Positions 7,538 through 16,248 of a stretch of 64,000 bases of DNA are shown in pieces. The notes under the pieces were generated by a model. The model had not been told where the DNA came from. It searched no databases and saw only the letters and a list, made by a program, of their open reading frames with translations. The position numbers and the translations under genes were made by a program. Origin of the DNA: Chthonobacter rhizosphaerae (GTDB lineage: Bacteria; Pseudomonadota; Alphaproteobacteria; Rhizobiales; Pleomorphomonadaceae); contig NZ_JACDIS010000001.1 in NCBI RefSeq assembly GCF_013839525.1, positions 248,001-312,000 on the forward strand. Reading direction: 5' to 3'. Position 1 is the first letter of the stretch; each line of letters starts with the position of its first letter.

Positions 7538-10399
7538 TCAGGCGCCGGGCGCCATCGTCCGGCGGCGTCCGCCGGCCTGGTGCCGGGAGAGGAAGAGCGG
7601 CACCTCGCCCGCCGGCATGGGCCGCGCGATCAGGAAGCCCTGCGCCACGTCGCAGGCGTTGCGGGCCAGGAAATCCCGCTGCCACCGGGTCTCCACGCCC
7701 TCCGCCACGACCCTGATCCCGATGTTGCGCGCCATGCCGAGCACCGCCTGCACGATGGCGGCGGAGTCCCGGTCGGTCTCCAGGTTGGACACGAACGAGC
7801 GGTCGATCTTCAGCCAGGACACCGGATGTTTCTTCAGGTGGGTCAGCGAGGCGTATCCGGTGCCGAAGTCGTCGAGCGTGATGGCGACGCCCGCCGCGTG
7901 CAGCGCCCGGAGCGCCGTCGAGACCGCCTGCTTGCCGCTCTCCAGGAGCACGCTCTCGGTCACCTCGATCTCCAGCACGGACGGCGGCAGGCCGCAGGCG
8001 GCGAGACGGCCGAGGATGCCCGGCACGAAGGACGGCTGATGGAATTCCGGCGCCGCCACGTTGATGGCCACCTGGCCGTAGGGCACGCCGGCGGCCGTCC
8101 AGGCGGCCATGTCGGCCGTCGTCTTGGCGAGCATGCAGGCGCCGAGCCGGGCCGAAAGCCCGGCGTCGGCGAACGCCTCCTGGAGGCTCGCGGGGCTGCG
8201 CAGCGCCCCGTCGTCGCGCCACCGGAGCAGCGCCTCGAACCCCACCACCCGCCCGTCGGCGAGCGAGACCTTGGGCTGGTAGACCGGCACGATGGCGTCG
8301 GTCGCGAGCGCCCGGCGGGCGTTCCGCAGCACCGTCACCCGGCGGTCGAGCTCGGACCGCATGGCCGGAGCGAACCGGAACGCCTGCCCGCGCCCGTCGT
8401 GCTTGGCGGCGTAGAGGGCGATGTCGGCGTTCTTCAGGAGCGCGGAGGGGTCCGGATCGTGCAGCGGATGGATGGCGTAGCCGAGGGTCGCGGCTCCGTC
8501 GAGGTCGCGGCCGGCCACCGAGAGCGGCTGGCGCAGGGCCTCCAGCACCGCGTCCACCGCCGCCGTCACGTCCGCCTCCCCGTCCGCCGGCAGCAGCACG
8601 CCGAACTCGTCGCCGCCGAGCCGCGCGATGGTGGTGGCCGCCGGCAGGGTCGCCCGCAGCCGGTCGGCCACGGTCGTCAGCACGTGGTCGCCGGCGTCGT
8701 GGCCGAGGCTGTCGTTCACCTCCTTGAAGTGGTCGAGGTCGATCAGGATCAGGCCGACGCAGCGCCCGTCCGCCCGCACCGCCGCCACCTGCCGCTCCAG
8801 GTCCTCGTGGAACAGCGCCCGGTTGGCGAGCCCGGTCAGGTCGTCGGTCCGCGCCGCCCTCAGGATCGCCTCCTCGGCGGTCTTGCGCTTGTGGATGTCC
8901 GCGATGATGCCGACCCATTCGCCGATCCGGCCGTCCTCGTCCACGAGCGGCACCACCCGGTCCACCACCCAGCGCCATTCGCCGCTCACGTGGCGCAACC
9001 GGTATTCGCTCGAATAGGGCCGGCCCGCCTCCATGGCGTCCCGGCTCGTCCGCCAGACCTCATCCCGGTCGTCCGGGTGGATCACCGCCAGCCAGCCCCG
9101 GCCGTCCGCCTCCTCCAGGGACTGGCCGGTGAACTCGGTCCAGCCGTTGCCGTCCTTGGCGTTCTGCTCCGCGTTGGTGTGCCAGACGATCTCCGAGGTG
9201 GCGGCGATCAGCGCCTGATGGCGCCGGAAGGCGAGCTTCAGGGCCAGCCGGGTCTCGTGCTGCTCGGTCACGTCCTGGAAGGTGCCGATCCGCCGGAGCG
9301 GCCGACCCTGCTCGTCCAGGACGACCCGGCCCTGCGACTTGATCCACCGCACCGCGCCGGTGTCGGCCCGCACCACCCGGAAGGTGGCGCTCGGGCTGCC
9401 GGCGGTCTGCAGGAAGGTGGTCACGTTGTGGCGCGCCACGTCCGCCCGGTCGTCCGGGTGCACCCGATCCAGGAGCAGGGCCTCGGTCTCCACCGCCTCC
9501 GGCGGCAGGCCGAGCATGGCCTTCAGCTCGTCAGACCATTCCCGGGCGCCCGTCCGCACGTCCACGTCCCAGGTGCCGAGACCGGTCGCCTCGATGGCGA
9601 GCCGCAGCCGCTGCTCGCTCCGCCGCAGCTTCTCGTCGGCCCGGCGCCGGTCGTGGATATCGGTGATGATCCCGATCCAGTCGGTGATCTCGCCGTCCGG
9701 ACCGAGCAGCGGCACGCCGTGGTCCTCCACCATCCGCCACTCGCCGCTGCGGTGGAGAAACCGGTAGTCGATCATGTAGGGCCGCCGTGCCGCCGTGGCG
9801 GCATCGATGTCCGTCAGCGCCCGGTCCCGGTCGTCCGGATGCATCCAGGCGAGCCAGCCGTGATGGTCCTCCGCCGCCAGCGCGTGGCCGGTGAAGGCCT
9901 CGAAGCCGTGCCGGTCGCAGCGCCCGGCGCGGAGGTCCAGGTGCCAGACGATCTCCGCCGTCGCCTCCTTCAGCGCCCGGTGCAGGCGCTCGCGCCGGTC
10001 GAGGGTCGCCGTCAGCGCCGCCTCCTCCGACACGTCCCGGGCGACCGCCAGGAGCCGGACCCGCCCATCCTCAGCCGGTGCCCGCGTCACCGTGGAGCGC
10101 CAGTGGCGGACCGTGCCGTCCGGGCCTTCCACGCGGCCGGTGACCCGGGCACATCCGCCGTCGGCGGCGATCCTGAGGGCGTCCCCGGCCGGCGCCCTGT
10201 CGGCCTCGTGGAAGAAGTCCGGCCAGGACCGCCCGACCGCCGCCGCCGGATCGACGCCGAACGCCCCGGTGGACCCGCCGTCCGCCGAAAGCACCTCGCC
10301 TTCCGGCGACAGGACGAACAGGAGATCGCCCGAAGCCGCCACCGCGAGACGGAGGATGTCGGCGCCGAGAACTCCGGAAGGCGGCTGCTGGATCGACAT
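7538..10399 (-). CDS. multi-PAS GGDEF-EAL cyclic-di-GMP enzyme
   Basis: A 953-residue soluble signalling protein with no transmembrane segment. In order: a first PAS domain (about 10-120), three further PAS/PAC domains with repeated W(R/M)V-type PAC ends (about 145-510), a GGDEF domain (about 515-670, intact LGGDEFGVLL near 595) and an EAL domain (about 690-945, EALLRW near 725, DDFGTGYASL and AEGVETRWQ). Both catalytic signatures look intact, so it could make and break c-di-GMP, with PAS domains sensing a small ligand, redox state or oxygen. The start was placed at MSIQQPPSG (ATG at 10397-10399) rather than 10 residues upstream. It is transcribed alone; the region upstream is unusually AT-rich (10460-10505), which fits a promoter there. 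Confidence 0.93.
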   Translation of the reverse strand: MSIQQPPSGVLGADILRLAVAASGDLLFVLSPEGEVLSADGGSTGAFGVDPAAAVGRSWPDFFHEADRAPAGDALRIAADGGCARVTGRVEGPDGTVRHWRSTVTRAPAEDGRVRLLAVARDVSEEAALTATLDRRERLHRALKEATAEIVWHLDLRAGRCDRHGFEAFTGHALAAEDHHGWLAWMHPDDRDRALTDIDAATAARRPYMIDYRFLHRSGEWRMVEDHGVPLLGPDGEITDWIGIITDIHDRRRADEKLRRSEQRLRLAIEATGLGTWDVDVRTGAREWSDELKAMLGLPPEAVETEALLLDRVHPDDRADVARHNVTTFLQTAGSPSATFRVVRADTGAVRWIKSQGRVVLDEQGRPLRRIGTFQDVTEQHETRLALKLAFRRHQALIAATSEIVWHTNAEQNAKDGNGWTEFTGQSLEEADGRGWLAVIHPDDRDEVWRTSRDAMEAGRPYSSEYRLRHVSGEWRWVVDRVVPLVDEDGRIGEWVGIIADIHKRKTAEEAILRAARTDDLTGLANRALFHEDLERQVAAVRADGRCVGLILIDLDHFKEVNDSLGHDAGDHVLTTVADRLRATLPAATTIARLGGDEFGVLLPADGEADVTAAVDAVLEALRQPLSVAGRDLDGAATLGYAIHPLHDPDPSALLKNADIALYAAKHDGRGQAFRFAPAMRSELDRRVTVLRNARRALATDAIVPVYQPKVSLADGRVVGFEALLRWRDDGALRSPASLQEAFADAGLSARLGACMLAKTTADMAAWTAAGVPYGQVAINVAAPEFHQPSFVPGILGRLAACGLPPSVLEIEVTESVLLESGKQAVSTALRALHAAGVAITLDDFGTGYASLTHLKKHPVSWLKIDRSFVSNLETDRDSAAIVQAVLGMARNIGIRVVAEGVETRWQRDFLARNACDVAQGFLIARPMPAGEVPLFLSRHQAGGRRRTMAPGA

Positions 10400-10571
10400 G
10401 GGTGGGGTAATCGCGTCGGCAGGTCGCAAGATGTGCGAGCGGAACGCTAGGTCACCCGAGGTAAAGAAATGACAAAAAACGAAGTGTTACTCTCACATCT
10501 GTTTTTGCGGACATCAGGTTCGCGGACCTCTGGCCCGCACCGGCGCCCGCTTGTGCGCCGGCATCGGCACG

Positions 10572-10757
10572 TCACGCGTCCGACGGGCGGGTCTCCGACG
10601 TAGGGCGCTTGCGCTCCCGCGCGTCCAGGCGGCTGAGGAGATCCGCCATCCGGTCGCTCAGGGGTTCTTCCAGCACCGCGTCCGCACCCAGCCTCACGCA
10701 GCGTCCCAGGTGACGCTGCAGATCGTACGAAAGCTTCGGCTCATGGTTCGGCATCAT
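10572..10757 (-). CDS. NepR-like small protein (possible anti-EcfG factor)
   Basis: A 61-residue soluble protein starting at either of two tandem ATG codons (10757, 10754), behind GAGGG at a good distance. The C-terminal half reads VLEEPLSDRMADLLSRLD, which resembles the conserved EP-PDRF-LL-LD segment of NepR, the anti-sigma factor that holds EcfG in the alphaproteobacterial general stress response until phosphorylated PhyR removes it. Its size also fits. However, phyR and ecfG, usually next to nepR, are not in this window, and the N-terminal half matches less well, so it could be a paralogue or an unrelated short protein. Several EcfG-type promoter matches elsewhere in the window make the assignment more interesting. 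Confidence 0.5.
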   Translation of the reverse strand: MMPNHEPKLSYDLQRHLGRCVRLGADAVLEEPLSDRMADLLSRLDARERKRPTSETRPSDA

Positions 10758-11038
10758 TGGCGGCCCTCGGACCCAAGCGGCGCATTCGAATAAAATTCGC
10801 CGTCGCATGGTGAACACGCCAGACGCCCCGAGAGATCCCGCCTTGCGGCAACAGGGTTAACGCTCCGTTGCGATCCCATCGGTTTTCGCCGTCCGATCGG
10901 CAGTTCCGACAGGCCGCAGCCCCGCCCGTCGCGGCCCGCCCTCACCCCCACCGTGGACAGCCGCCCGGCGGTTGCCTACACACGACGGCATGGACCGAGA
11001 CCGGCGCGTCGAACCGGTCCGGCGAGAGGAAAGCCCCC

Positions 11039-11725
11039 ATGAAGAGGTCCGAGATCAACGCCCACATCGCCCGCGCGGAAGCGGACTTCCGCCGCGCCGG
11101 GCTCGCCCTCCCGCCGTTCGCCGCCTGGACGGCGGACGACTGGGCCGCCGCCGGCGAGGCCGCCCGCGGCCTGGTGGACACCGGCTGCGGCTGGGACGTC
11201 ACCGACTTCGGCGGCGGCGACTTCGCCCGCCGGGGCCTCCTCCTCTTCACCGCCCGCAACGGCCGGCCGGAGGGCGGCGACGGCAACCGGCCCTATGCGG
11301 AGAAGATCATGATCTCTCGCCGGGACCAGCTGACGCCCATGCACCGCCACGTCCACAAGGTGGAGGACATCATCAACCGGGCGAGCCTCGATGCGGGCGC
11401 CACCCTCGGCATCAAGCTGTTCGAGGCCGGCCCGGACGGCGCGATCGACAAGACCCGGGTGGTCGTCGCCCACCTGGACGGCCTCGTCCGCCACCTGGAC
11501 CCCGGCACCGTCGTCCATCTCCGGCCGGGCGAGAGCATCACCCTCTTCCCCGGCACCTTCCACGCCTTCTGGGGCGAGGGCGGCGACGTGGTGATCGGCG
11601 AGGTGTCGTCGGTCAACGACGACGCCACCGACAACTATTTCGCCGAACCTCTGGACCGCTTCTCCTCCATCGAGGAGGACGAGCCCGTCACGCGGCCGCT
11701 CGTGAACGACCGCCGCCTGCCCTGA
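11039..11725 (+). CDS. D-lyxose isomerase family cupin enzyme
   Basis: A 228-residue protein of the D-lyxose ketol-isomerase family, single-domain cupins that interconvert D-lyxose and D-xylulose with a divalent metal. The N-terminus MKRSEINAHIARAE and ALPPFAAWT is typical. Metal ligands are visible in MHRHVHKVED (two His, one Glu, around residues 101-110) and the distant FHAFWGEGGD (His near 177). The start is the ATG at 11039-11041, preceded by GAGAGGAAAG; upstream in-frame codons encode nothing family-like. It is followed 83 bases later by the amidinotransferase-fold gene on the same strand. No xylulokinase or sugar transporter is adjacent, so its physiological sugar is not shown by context. 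Confidence 0.85.
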   Translation: MKRSEINAHIARAEADFRRAGLALPPFAAWTADDWAAAGEAARGLVDTGCGWDVTDFGGGDFARRGLLLFTARNGRPEGGDGNRPYAEKIMISRRDQLTPMHRHVHKVEDIINRASLDAGATLGIKLFEAGPDGAIDKTRVVVAHLDGLVRHLDPGTVVHLRPGESITLFPGTFHAFWGEGGDVVIGEVSSVNDDATDNYFAEPLDRFSSIEEDEPVTRPLVNDRRLP

Positions 11726-11808
11726 GCGGCGCGCCAGCCCTCGCCAGCCGCCGACGGATCGGCCGTCGTGCCGGTCCGCAGACCGCAAGACCAGGAACAG
11801 GTGACGCG

Positions 11809-12693
11809 ATGACCGCCCCCGCGCCGAAGTGGACGATCGACAGCGAGACCGGCGTCCTCAGGGACGTCCTCCTCTGCCCGCCCGACTTCTACGAGTGGAT
11901 CCCCACCAACGACATCGCCCGCAAGACGCTCGCGTCCGGCGGCGGCATGCCGGACGTGCAGGCGCTCCAGTCCCAGTTCCGCGAGCTCACCGACTGCCTG
12001 GAGAGCGCCGGCGTCACGTGCCACTACCTGACGCCCGAGCCGCAGCTGCCCTACCAGATCTACACCCGCGACTCCTCGCAGGTGACGCCCTTCGGCCCGG
12101 TTCTCACCCAGCTGTTCCGGCCCCAGCGCCGGGGCGAGATCGCCTCGGTGATCCGCTTCTACGAGGAGAGCGGCTGCCCCATCGTCCGCTACGCCTCGTC
12201 CGGCGCCGTGGAGGGCGGCGACATCCACATCATCCGACCGGGCGTGATGGCGATCGGCTACACGGGCGAGCGCACCACCGCGGAGGGCGCCGAGCAGTTC
12301 GCCGCCTGGTTCCGGGCCGACGGCTGGGACGTGCGCGTCATACCCTTCGCCGAGCACTTCCTCCACCTCGACGTGATCTTCTCCATGGTGACGGACGGCC
12401 TCGCCATCGCGTGCGTGGACGTGATCGACGACGAGCACCTGGACTGGTTCCGCGCCCACGGCATCCGCCTCCTGCCGGTCACCTACAAGGAGGCCATGGG
12501 CCAGATGGGCTGCAACGTGCTCGCCCTCGGCGGCGACCGGGTGGTTAGCCCCCGCCACTCCCGGCGCATCAACGACATGCTGAAGGCGGATGGCATCGCG
12601 GTCTACGAGCCCGACCTCAACCTCTTCTCCGCCGGCGGCGGCAGCGTCCACTGCATGACCATGCCGCTCCGGCGCGATCTCCTCGCCCGCTGA
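11809..12693 (+). CDS. amidinotransferase-fold enzyme (DDAH/arginine deiminase type)
   Basis: A 294-residue five-bladed propeller enzyme of the guanidine-modifying superfamily, which includes dimethylarginine dimethylaminohydrolase, arginine deiminase and glycine amidinotransferase. Visible catalytic parts are TRDSSQ (substrate Asp), VEGGDIH, the active-site His in EHFLHLDVIFS, and the nucleophilic Cys near the C-terminus in AGGGSVHCMTMPL. Length favours a hydrolase such as DDAH or a short-form deiminase over arginine deiminase proper (about 400). AGGAACAGG precedes the ATG. It faces a polar amino acid ABC transporter 22 bases away in convergent orientation, so an arginine-like or methylarginine substrate imported by that transporter is a reasonable guess but not shown. 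Confidence 0.82.
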   Translation: MTAPAPKWTIDSETGVLRDVLLCPPDFYEWIPTNDIARKTLASGGGMPDVQALQSQFRELTDCLESAGVTCHYLTPEPQLPYQIYTRDSSQVTPFGPVLTQLFRPQRRGEIASVIRFYEESGCPIVRYASSGAVEGGDIHIIRPGVMAIGYTGERTTAEGAEQFAAWFRADGWDVRVIPFAEHFLHLDVIFSMVTDGLAIACVDVIDDEHLDWFRAHGIRLLPVTYKEAMGQMGCNVLALGGDRVVSPRHSRRINDMLKADGIAVYEPDLNLFSAGGGSVHCMTMPLRRDLLAR

Positions 12694-12698
12694 CGGAC

Positions 12699-12715
12699 GC
12701 GGGCCGGCGGCCCGC
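12699..12715. terminator. hairpin between convergent genes
   Basis: Perfect stem GCGGGCC, loop GGC, GGCCCGC, filling the 22-base gap between the amidinotransferase gene and the convergent ABC ATPase gene. No T-tract on either side. Confidence 0.4.
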
Positions 12716-13462
12716 TCAGCCGCCCTGCCCGGCCAGGATCTTGCGCAGGAAGCCGCGGGTGCGCTCGTCGGAGGGATCGGAGAACAGCCGGCCCGGCGGT
12801 CCCTCCTCGACGATCCGGCCCCCGTCCATGAACACGACCCGGTCCGCCACGTCGCGGGCGAAGCTCATCTCGTGGGTCACCACCAGCATGGTCTGGTGGC
12901 TTTCCGCGAGGCTCTTCATCACGTCCAGCACCTCCTGCACCCATTCCGGGTCGAGCGACGACGTGGGTTCGTCGAAGAGGATGAGGTCGGCCTCGAGCGC
13001 CATCGCCCGGCCGATGCCCACCCGCTGCTGCTGGCCGCCCGAAAGCGCCGCCGGATAGGCGTCCGCCCGGTCTCCGAGGCCGACGCGGTCCAGGATGGCG
13101 CGCGCCCTCTCCAGCGCCTCGCGCTTCGGCACCTTCTTCACCACGATCAGGCCTTCGGCGATGTTCTGGAGCGCGGTCTTGTTGGCGAACAGCGCGTAGG
13201 ATTGGAACACGAAGGCGGTGGCGCGGCGGAGCGCCAGGATCTCGGCCTTCGTCGCCGTGCGGGCGTCGACCGTCACGTCGCCCACCCGGACGATCCCGGC
13301 GTCCGGCCGTTCCAGGTAGTTGAAGCAGCGCAGGAGCGTCGACTTGCCGGTTCCGGACGGGCCGATCACGACCACGATCTCGCCGCGCCGGATCGACAGG
13401 TCCACCCCGTCGAGCACGGTCCGGTCGCCAAAGCGCTTGACGAGCCCCTCCACGGCGATCAT
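12716..13462 (-). CDS. polar amino acid ABC transporter ATP-binding protein
   Basis: A 248-residue ATPase of the GlnQ/HisP type. Walker [10 protein letters not shown] at residues 34-42, Q-loop FQSYALF, signature [11 protein letters not shown], Walker [15 protein letters not shown] and switch histidine in [14 protein letters not shown] are all intact. It energises the adjacent permease; its start overlaps the permease stop by four bases (ATGA at 13459-13462), so the two are translated in a coupled way. Last gene of a three-gene transporter operon read right to left. Confidence 0.95.
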   Translation of the reverse strand: MIAVEGLVKRFGDRTVLDGVDLSIRRGEIVVVIGPSGTGKSTLLRCFNYLERPDAGIVRVGDVTVDARTATKAEILALRRATAFVFQSYALFANKTALQNIAEGLIVVKKVPKREALERARAILDRVGLGDRADAYPAALSGGQQQRVGIGRAMALEADLILFDEPTSSLDPEWVQEVLDVMKSLAESHQTMLVVTHEMSFARDVADRVVFMDGGRIVEEGPPGRLFSDPSDERTRGFLRKILAGQGG

Positions 13463-14127
13463 CGGCGGTACGCCCGGCCGAGCGCCGTCTCCAGCCGGCG
13501 CTGGACCACGGAGAGCGCCTCCACCACCACCCAGTAGATCACCGCCACGGCCAGGAAAGCCTCCAGGTAACGGAAGCTGCCGGCCGCCTCCTTCTGGGTC
13601 GCGCCCATCAGTTCGGTGACCCCGAGCGTGAAGGCGAGGGAGGTCGATTTGATCATGTCGATGAAGTAGTTCATCAGCGTCGGCGCGGCCACCCGCGCGG
13701 CCTGCGGCAGCACGATCCGGCGCATCATCTGGCCCGTCGTCATGCCGACCGAGAGCGCCGCCTCGCTCTGGCTGCGGTCCACCCCCACGATCGCCGCCCG
13801 GATCGATTCCGCCATGTAGGCGGCAAAGTGCAGCGTCAGCCCCAGGATGGCGGCGGTGATGCCGTTGATGGCGAGGAGGAAGCCGATCACCTGCGGCAGG
13901 CCGTAGTAGAACAGGAACAGCTGCACCAGGAGCGGCGTGCCGCGGAAGAAGGAGATGAACAGCCGGACGACGAGGTCGAGCCCCGGCACCGCCAGCACCC
14001 GCACGATGGCGAGCAGGCAGGCGAGCACCAGGGCGAAGGCCATCGACGCCGTCGCGATCTGGAGCGTCAGCGGCAGGTAGCCGAGGAGGACGGGCATCAG
14101 CCCGATCATGTAGCCGACGTCGAACAC
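13459..14127 (-). CDS. polar amino acid ABC transporter permease
   Basis: A 222-residue inner-membrane protein of the His/Glu/Gln/Arg/opine permease family. Five hydrophobic segments are visible, with the family's [19 protein letters not shown] near residue 60 and the EAA loop region [24 protein letters not shown] near 140. Only one permease gene is present, so the channel is probably a homodimer. It lies between the binding protein gene (59 bases upstream) and the ATPase gene (four-base overlap). Confidence 0.94.
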   Translation of the reverse strand: MFDVGYMIGLMPVLLGYLPLTLQIATASMAFALVLACLLAIVRVLAVPGLDLVVRLFISFFRGTPLLVQLFLFYYGLPQVIGFLLAINGITAAILGLTLHFAAYMAESIRAAIVGVDRSQSEAALSVGMTTGQMMRRIVLPQAARVAAPTLMNYFIDMIKSTSLAFTLGVTELMGATQKEAAGSFRYLEAFLAVAVIYWVVVEALSVVQRRLETALGRAYRR

Positions 14128-14186
14128 CGGGACGGCGCTCCCCGCGTGGCGATCAAGGGGTGGTCAAGGAGTGGTCGGGAAGGCGG

Positions 14187-14948
14187 TCAGGGCGCGGTGG
14201 TGACGTCGATCCCCAGCCACTTCATGGAGATCTCCTTCAGCCGGCCGTTCTCCTTCAGCGTCGTGATCGCCCGGTCCACCCGGTCGCGGAGCGCGAGGCC
14301 GGCCTCGTCGTTGCGGAAGGGCAGCGCGTTCTCGATGGTGGAGAAGGGCTTTCCGGCGAGCTGCAGCGGCAGTCCCTTCTCCTTGATCACCTGGCTGGCG
14401 CTCACCCGGTCCATCACGAAGGCGTCCACGCGCCCGAGCGCGGTGTCCTGCTCGATGTTGCTCTCATAGGTGCGGATGTCGATCTCGCTGGCGTAGGGCA
14501 GCGCCTTCATGAGTTCCTCGAAATTGGACCCGAGGTTGACCGCCACCGAGCGCCCCTTGAGGGACTCCGGACCGGTAATCTCGTCGTTGCCCTGGCGCGT
14601 CACCACCTGGGCGCCGTCGTAGACGTAGGGCTGCGAGAAGGCGAAGCGGGCCTTCCGCTCGTCCGTGATGGTGATCTGGTTCGCCACCGTGTCGATCCGG
14701 CCCGCCTGCAGCGCGCCGATCAGGCCGGAGAAGCTCATGGTCTCGAACTGGATCTCGGCGCCGATCTCCTCGCCCACCGCCCGCATGAAGTCCACCTCGA
14801 AGCCCTTCAGTTCGTCCTGCTCCACGAAGGTGAACGGGAAATAGCCGCCGGACATGCCGACCCGGACGGTCTCGGCGGACGCCCCCGTGGCGGCGAGCGC
14901 GCCGGCGGCGGCGAGAAGGGCGGCGAGGGTGGAGCGGATGGTCGGCAT
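14187..14948 (-). CDS. periplasmic amino acid-binding protein of the ABC transporter
   Basis: A 253-residue solute-binding protein of family 3. Residues 1-25 form a Sec signal peptide ending ATGASAETVRVG, then the typical GGYFPFTFVEQDELKGFEVDFMRAVG. The pattern ANQITITDERKARFAFSQPY marks the ligand cleft. It delivers a polar or charged amino acid to the downstream permease and ATPase. AGGAAGG lies upstream of the ATG, immediately following one arm of a 10-base inverted repeat (14965-15034) that may structure the leader. Confidence 0.94.
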   Translation of the reverse strand: MPTIRSTLAALLAAAGALAATGASAETVRVGMSGGYFPFTFVEQDELKGFEVDFMRAVGEEIGAEIQFETMSFSGLIGALQAGRIDTVANQITITDERKARFAFSQPYVYDGAQVVTRQGNDEITGPESLKGRSVAVNLGSNFEELMKALPYASEIDIRTYESNIEQDTALGRVDAFVMDRVSASQVIKEKGLPLQLAGKPFSTIENALPFRNDEAGLALRDRVDRAITTLKENGRLKEISMKWLGIDVTTAP

Positions 14949-14964
14949 GGGGTCGGGCCTTCCT

Positions 14965-15034
14965 GGAACAAAGGTCTCGGGGAGAAACGGGCTGCGGGTC
15001 AGGCCAGAAAGGGTCGGGGCCCGGCCTTTGTTCC
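14965..15034. promoter_or_regulatory. long-range inverted repeat in the leader of the ABC operon
   Basis: GGAACAAAGG at 14965-14974 is matched exactly by CCTTTGTTCC at 15025-15034, 50 bases apart. On the minus strand the second arm ends just before AGGAAGG, the ribosome site of the binding-protein gene. It may be a leader structure or an operator pair; it may also serve to end transcription from the lipase gene upstream. Confidence 0.35.
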
Positions 15035-15076
15035 CGCGCGCCGGTCAAGCTCGCGCCGTCGAGCCGGCCCGCGCCG

Positions 15077-16168
15077 TCAAGCCGCCGCCGCGCGCCCCTC
15101 CCGCACCCGCACCACCGTGAGGCCGGCCGCCCCGCCCGGCACCGCCAGCGCCGCCGCCATGTCCTGCCGGCCGCGGTCCCAGCGGGCGTCCAGCATGGCG
15201 CGCGAGAAGTCGAACATCTTCTCCGAGTAGGCCTCGCGGCCGTCGTTCCGATAGGCCATGTGCACCACCAGCCGGTCGCCCGTCACCGCCTCCCGGCGGG
15301 CCGCCTCGTCGTCGCCCGCGAGCCGCCCGATCAGCCGCCGCAACCGGTCCTCCCGGCCGGCCGCCTCCAGGATCGAAGCGGTCTGGCCGCCGAACAGAAG
15401 GTCGAGCCGCCGTTCGGCGGCGGCTCCGAGGCTCCCCGGCCGCGCCCCGTCCACCGCGAAGAGGTCGAGCACGAGGCAGCGCAGGTCGCGTCGGCGCGCC
15501 TGCGGGTCGCCCAGCACCAGGTGGAGTGGCGCGTTGTGCCGGAAGGCGCCGTCGCCGAGCACCCGGCCGGCCACGGCCACCGGCGCGAAGTCCGGCATCA
15601 GGCCGGACGCCGCGATCAGGTGGTCGGCCCCGATCCGGTCACCGGCGGCGGTGTCGAACACCACCTCCTCGCCGGTCGCCACGTCCACCGCAAGGAGGGT
15701 GAACCGCACCGCGCCGTCGTTCAGCCGGTCGAAGTCGACGGAGCGCTCCAGAAGCCGCCGGAGCGGCGCGTTGTCGTAGAGACTCGGCACGCCGCCGCTG
15801 TCCGTGGTCGGCGGCACGCGCGGGCGGAAGAGGCCCGGGTTGCCGGCGAGATGGGTCTGAGCCGCCGAGGCGAGGCCGAGCGCCCGCTCCATCCAGTCCG
15901 GCCCCGTCCAGCCGACCGCCGATGGCCGCGGCACCGGCGGGCTGAAGCTCGCCGCGTCCCAGAAGGCCTTCAGTCGCGCGGCCGCGTCCTCGCGCGGTCC
16001 GCCGAGGAGGATGGCCCCGTTGACGCCGCCGATCGAGGTGGCGGCGATCCAGGCCGGCCGCACCTGCGCCTCGGCCATCGCCTCCAGGGCGCCGCCCTGG
16101 TAGGCGCCGAGCGCGACGCCGCCGGCGAGCACCACCGTTTCCATCCGGCCTTCGGACGCTTCGGACAT
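15077..16168 (-). CDS. patatin-like phospholipase family protein
   Basis: A 363-residue patatin-fold lipid acyl hydrolase without signal peptide, so presumably cytoplasmic. The oxyanion glycine-rich loop is GGVALGAYQGGAL (residues 16-28), the nucleophile is Ser45 in ATSIGGVNG (GxSxG-type), and the catalytic Asp is in LGDGAF near 206. Together these make the Ser-Asp dyad intact. The rest (YRNDGREAYSEKMFDFSR near 315) matches bacterial patatin proteins in the DUF3734-like class, whose role is not established. It lies 80 bases downstream of the SIR2-like gene on the same strand, so they may be co-transcribed. Patatin lipases and SIR2 NADases are both known effectors of antiphage systems, but no sensor domain is visible here. 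Confidence 0.88.
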   Translation of the reverse strand: MSEASEGRMETVVLAGGVALGAYQGGALEAMAEAQVRPAWIAATSIGGVNGAILLGGPREDAAARLKAFWDAASFSPPVPRPSAVGWTGPDWMERALGLASAAQTHLAGNPGLFRPRVPPTTDSGGVPSLYDNAPLRRLLERSVDFDRLNDGAVRFTLLAVDVATGEEVVFDTAAGDRIGADHLIAASGLMPDFAPVAVAGRVLGDGAFRHNAPLHLVLGDPQARRRDLRCLVLDLFAVDGARPGSLGAAAERRLDLLFGGQTASILEAAGREDRLRRLIGRLAGDDEAARREAVTGDRLVVHMAYRNDGREAYSEKMFDFSRAMLDARWDRGRQDMAAALAVPGGAAGLTVVRVREGRAAAA

Positions 16169-16248
16169 GACGGGCCTTTCCGTTCGAGGTTCACCCGGGC
16201 CGAAGCATCCGCCGCGCCCTTCGGTTCCGACCGTCCGGGCGGATGCGC

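Noticed and set aside
10441-10465. GGAAC upstream of the PAS-GGDEF-EAL gene
   Set aside because: It is on the plus strand, pointing away from the gene, and has no GTT at the right distance.
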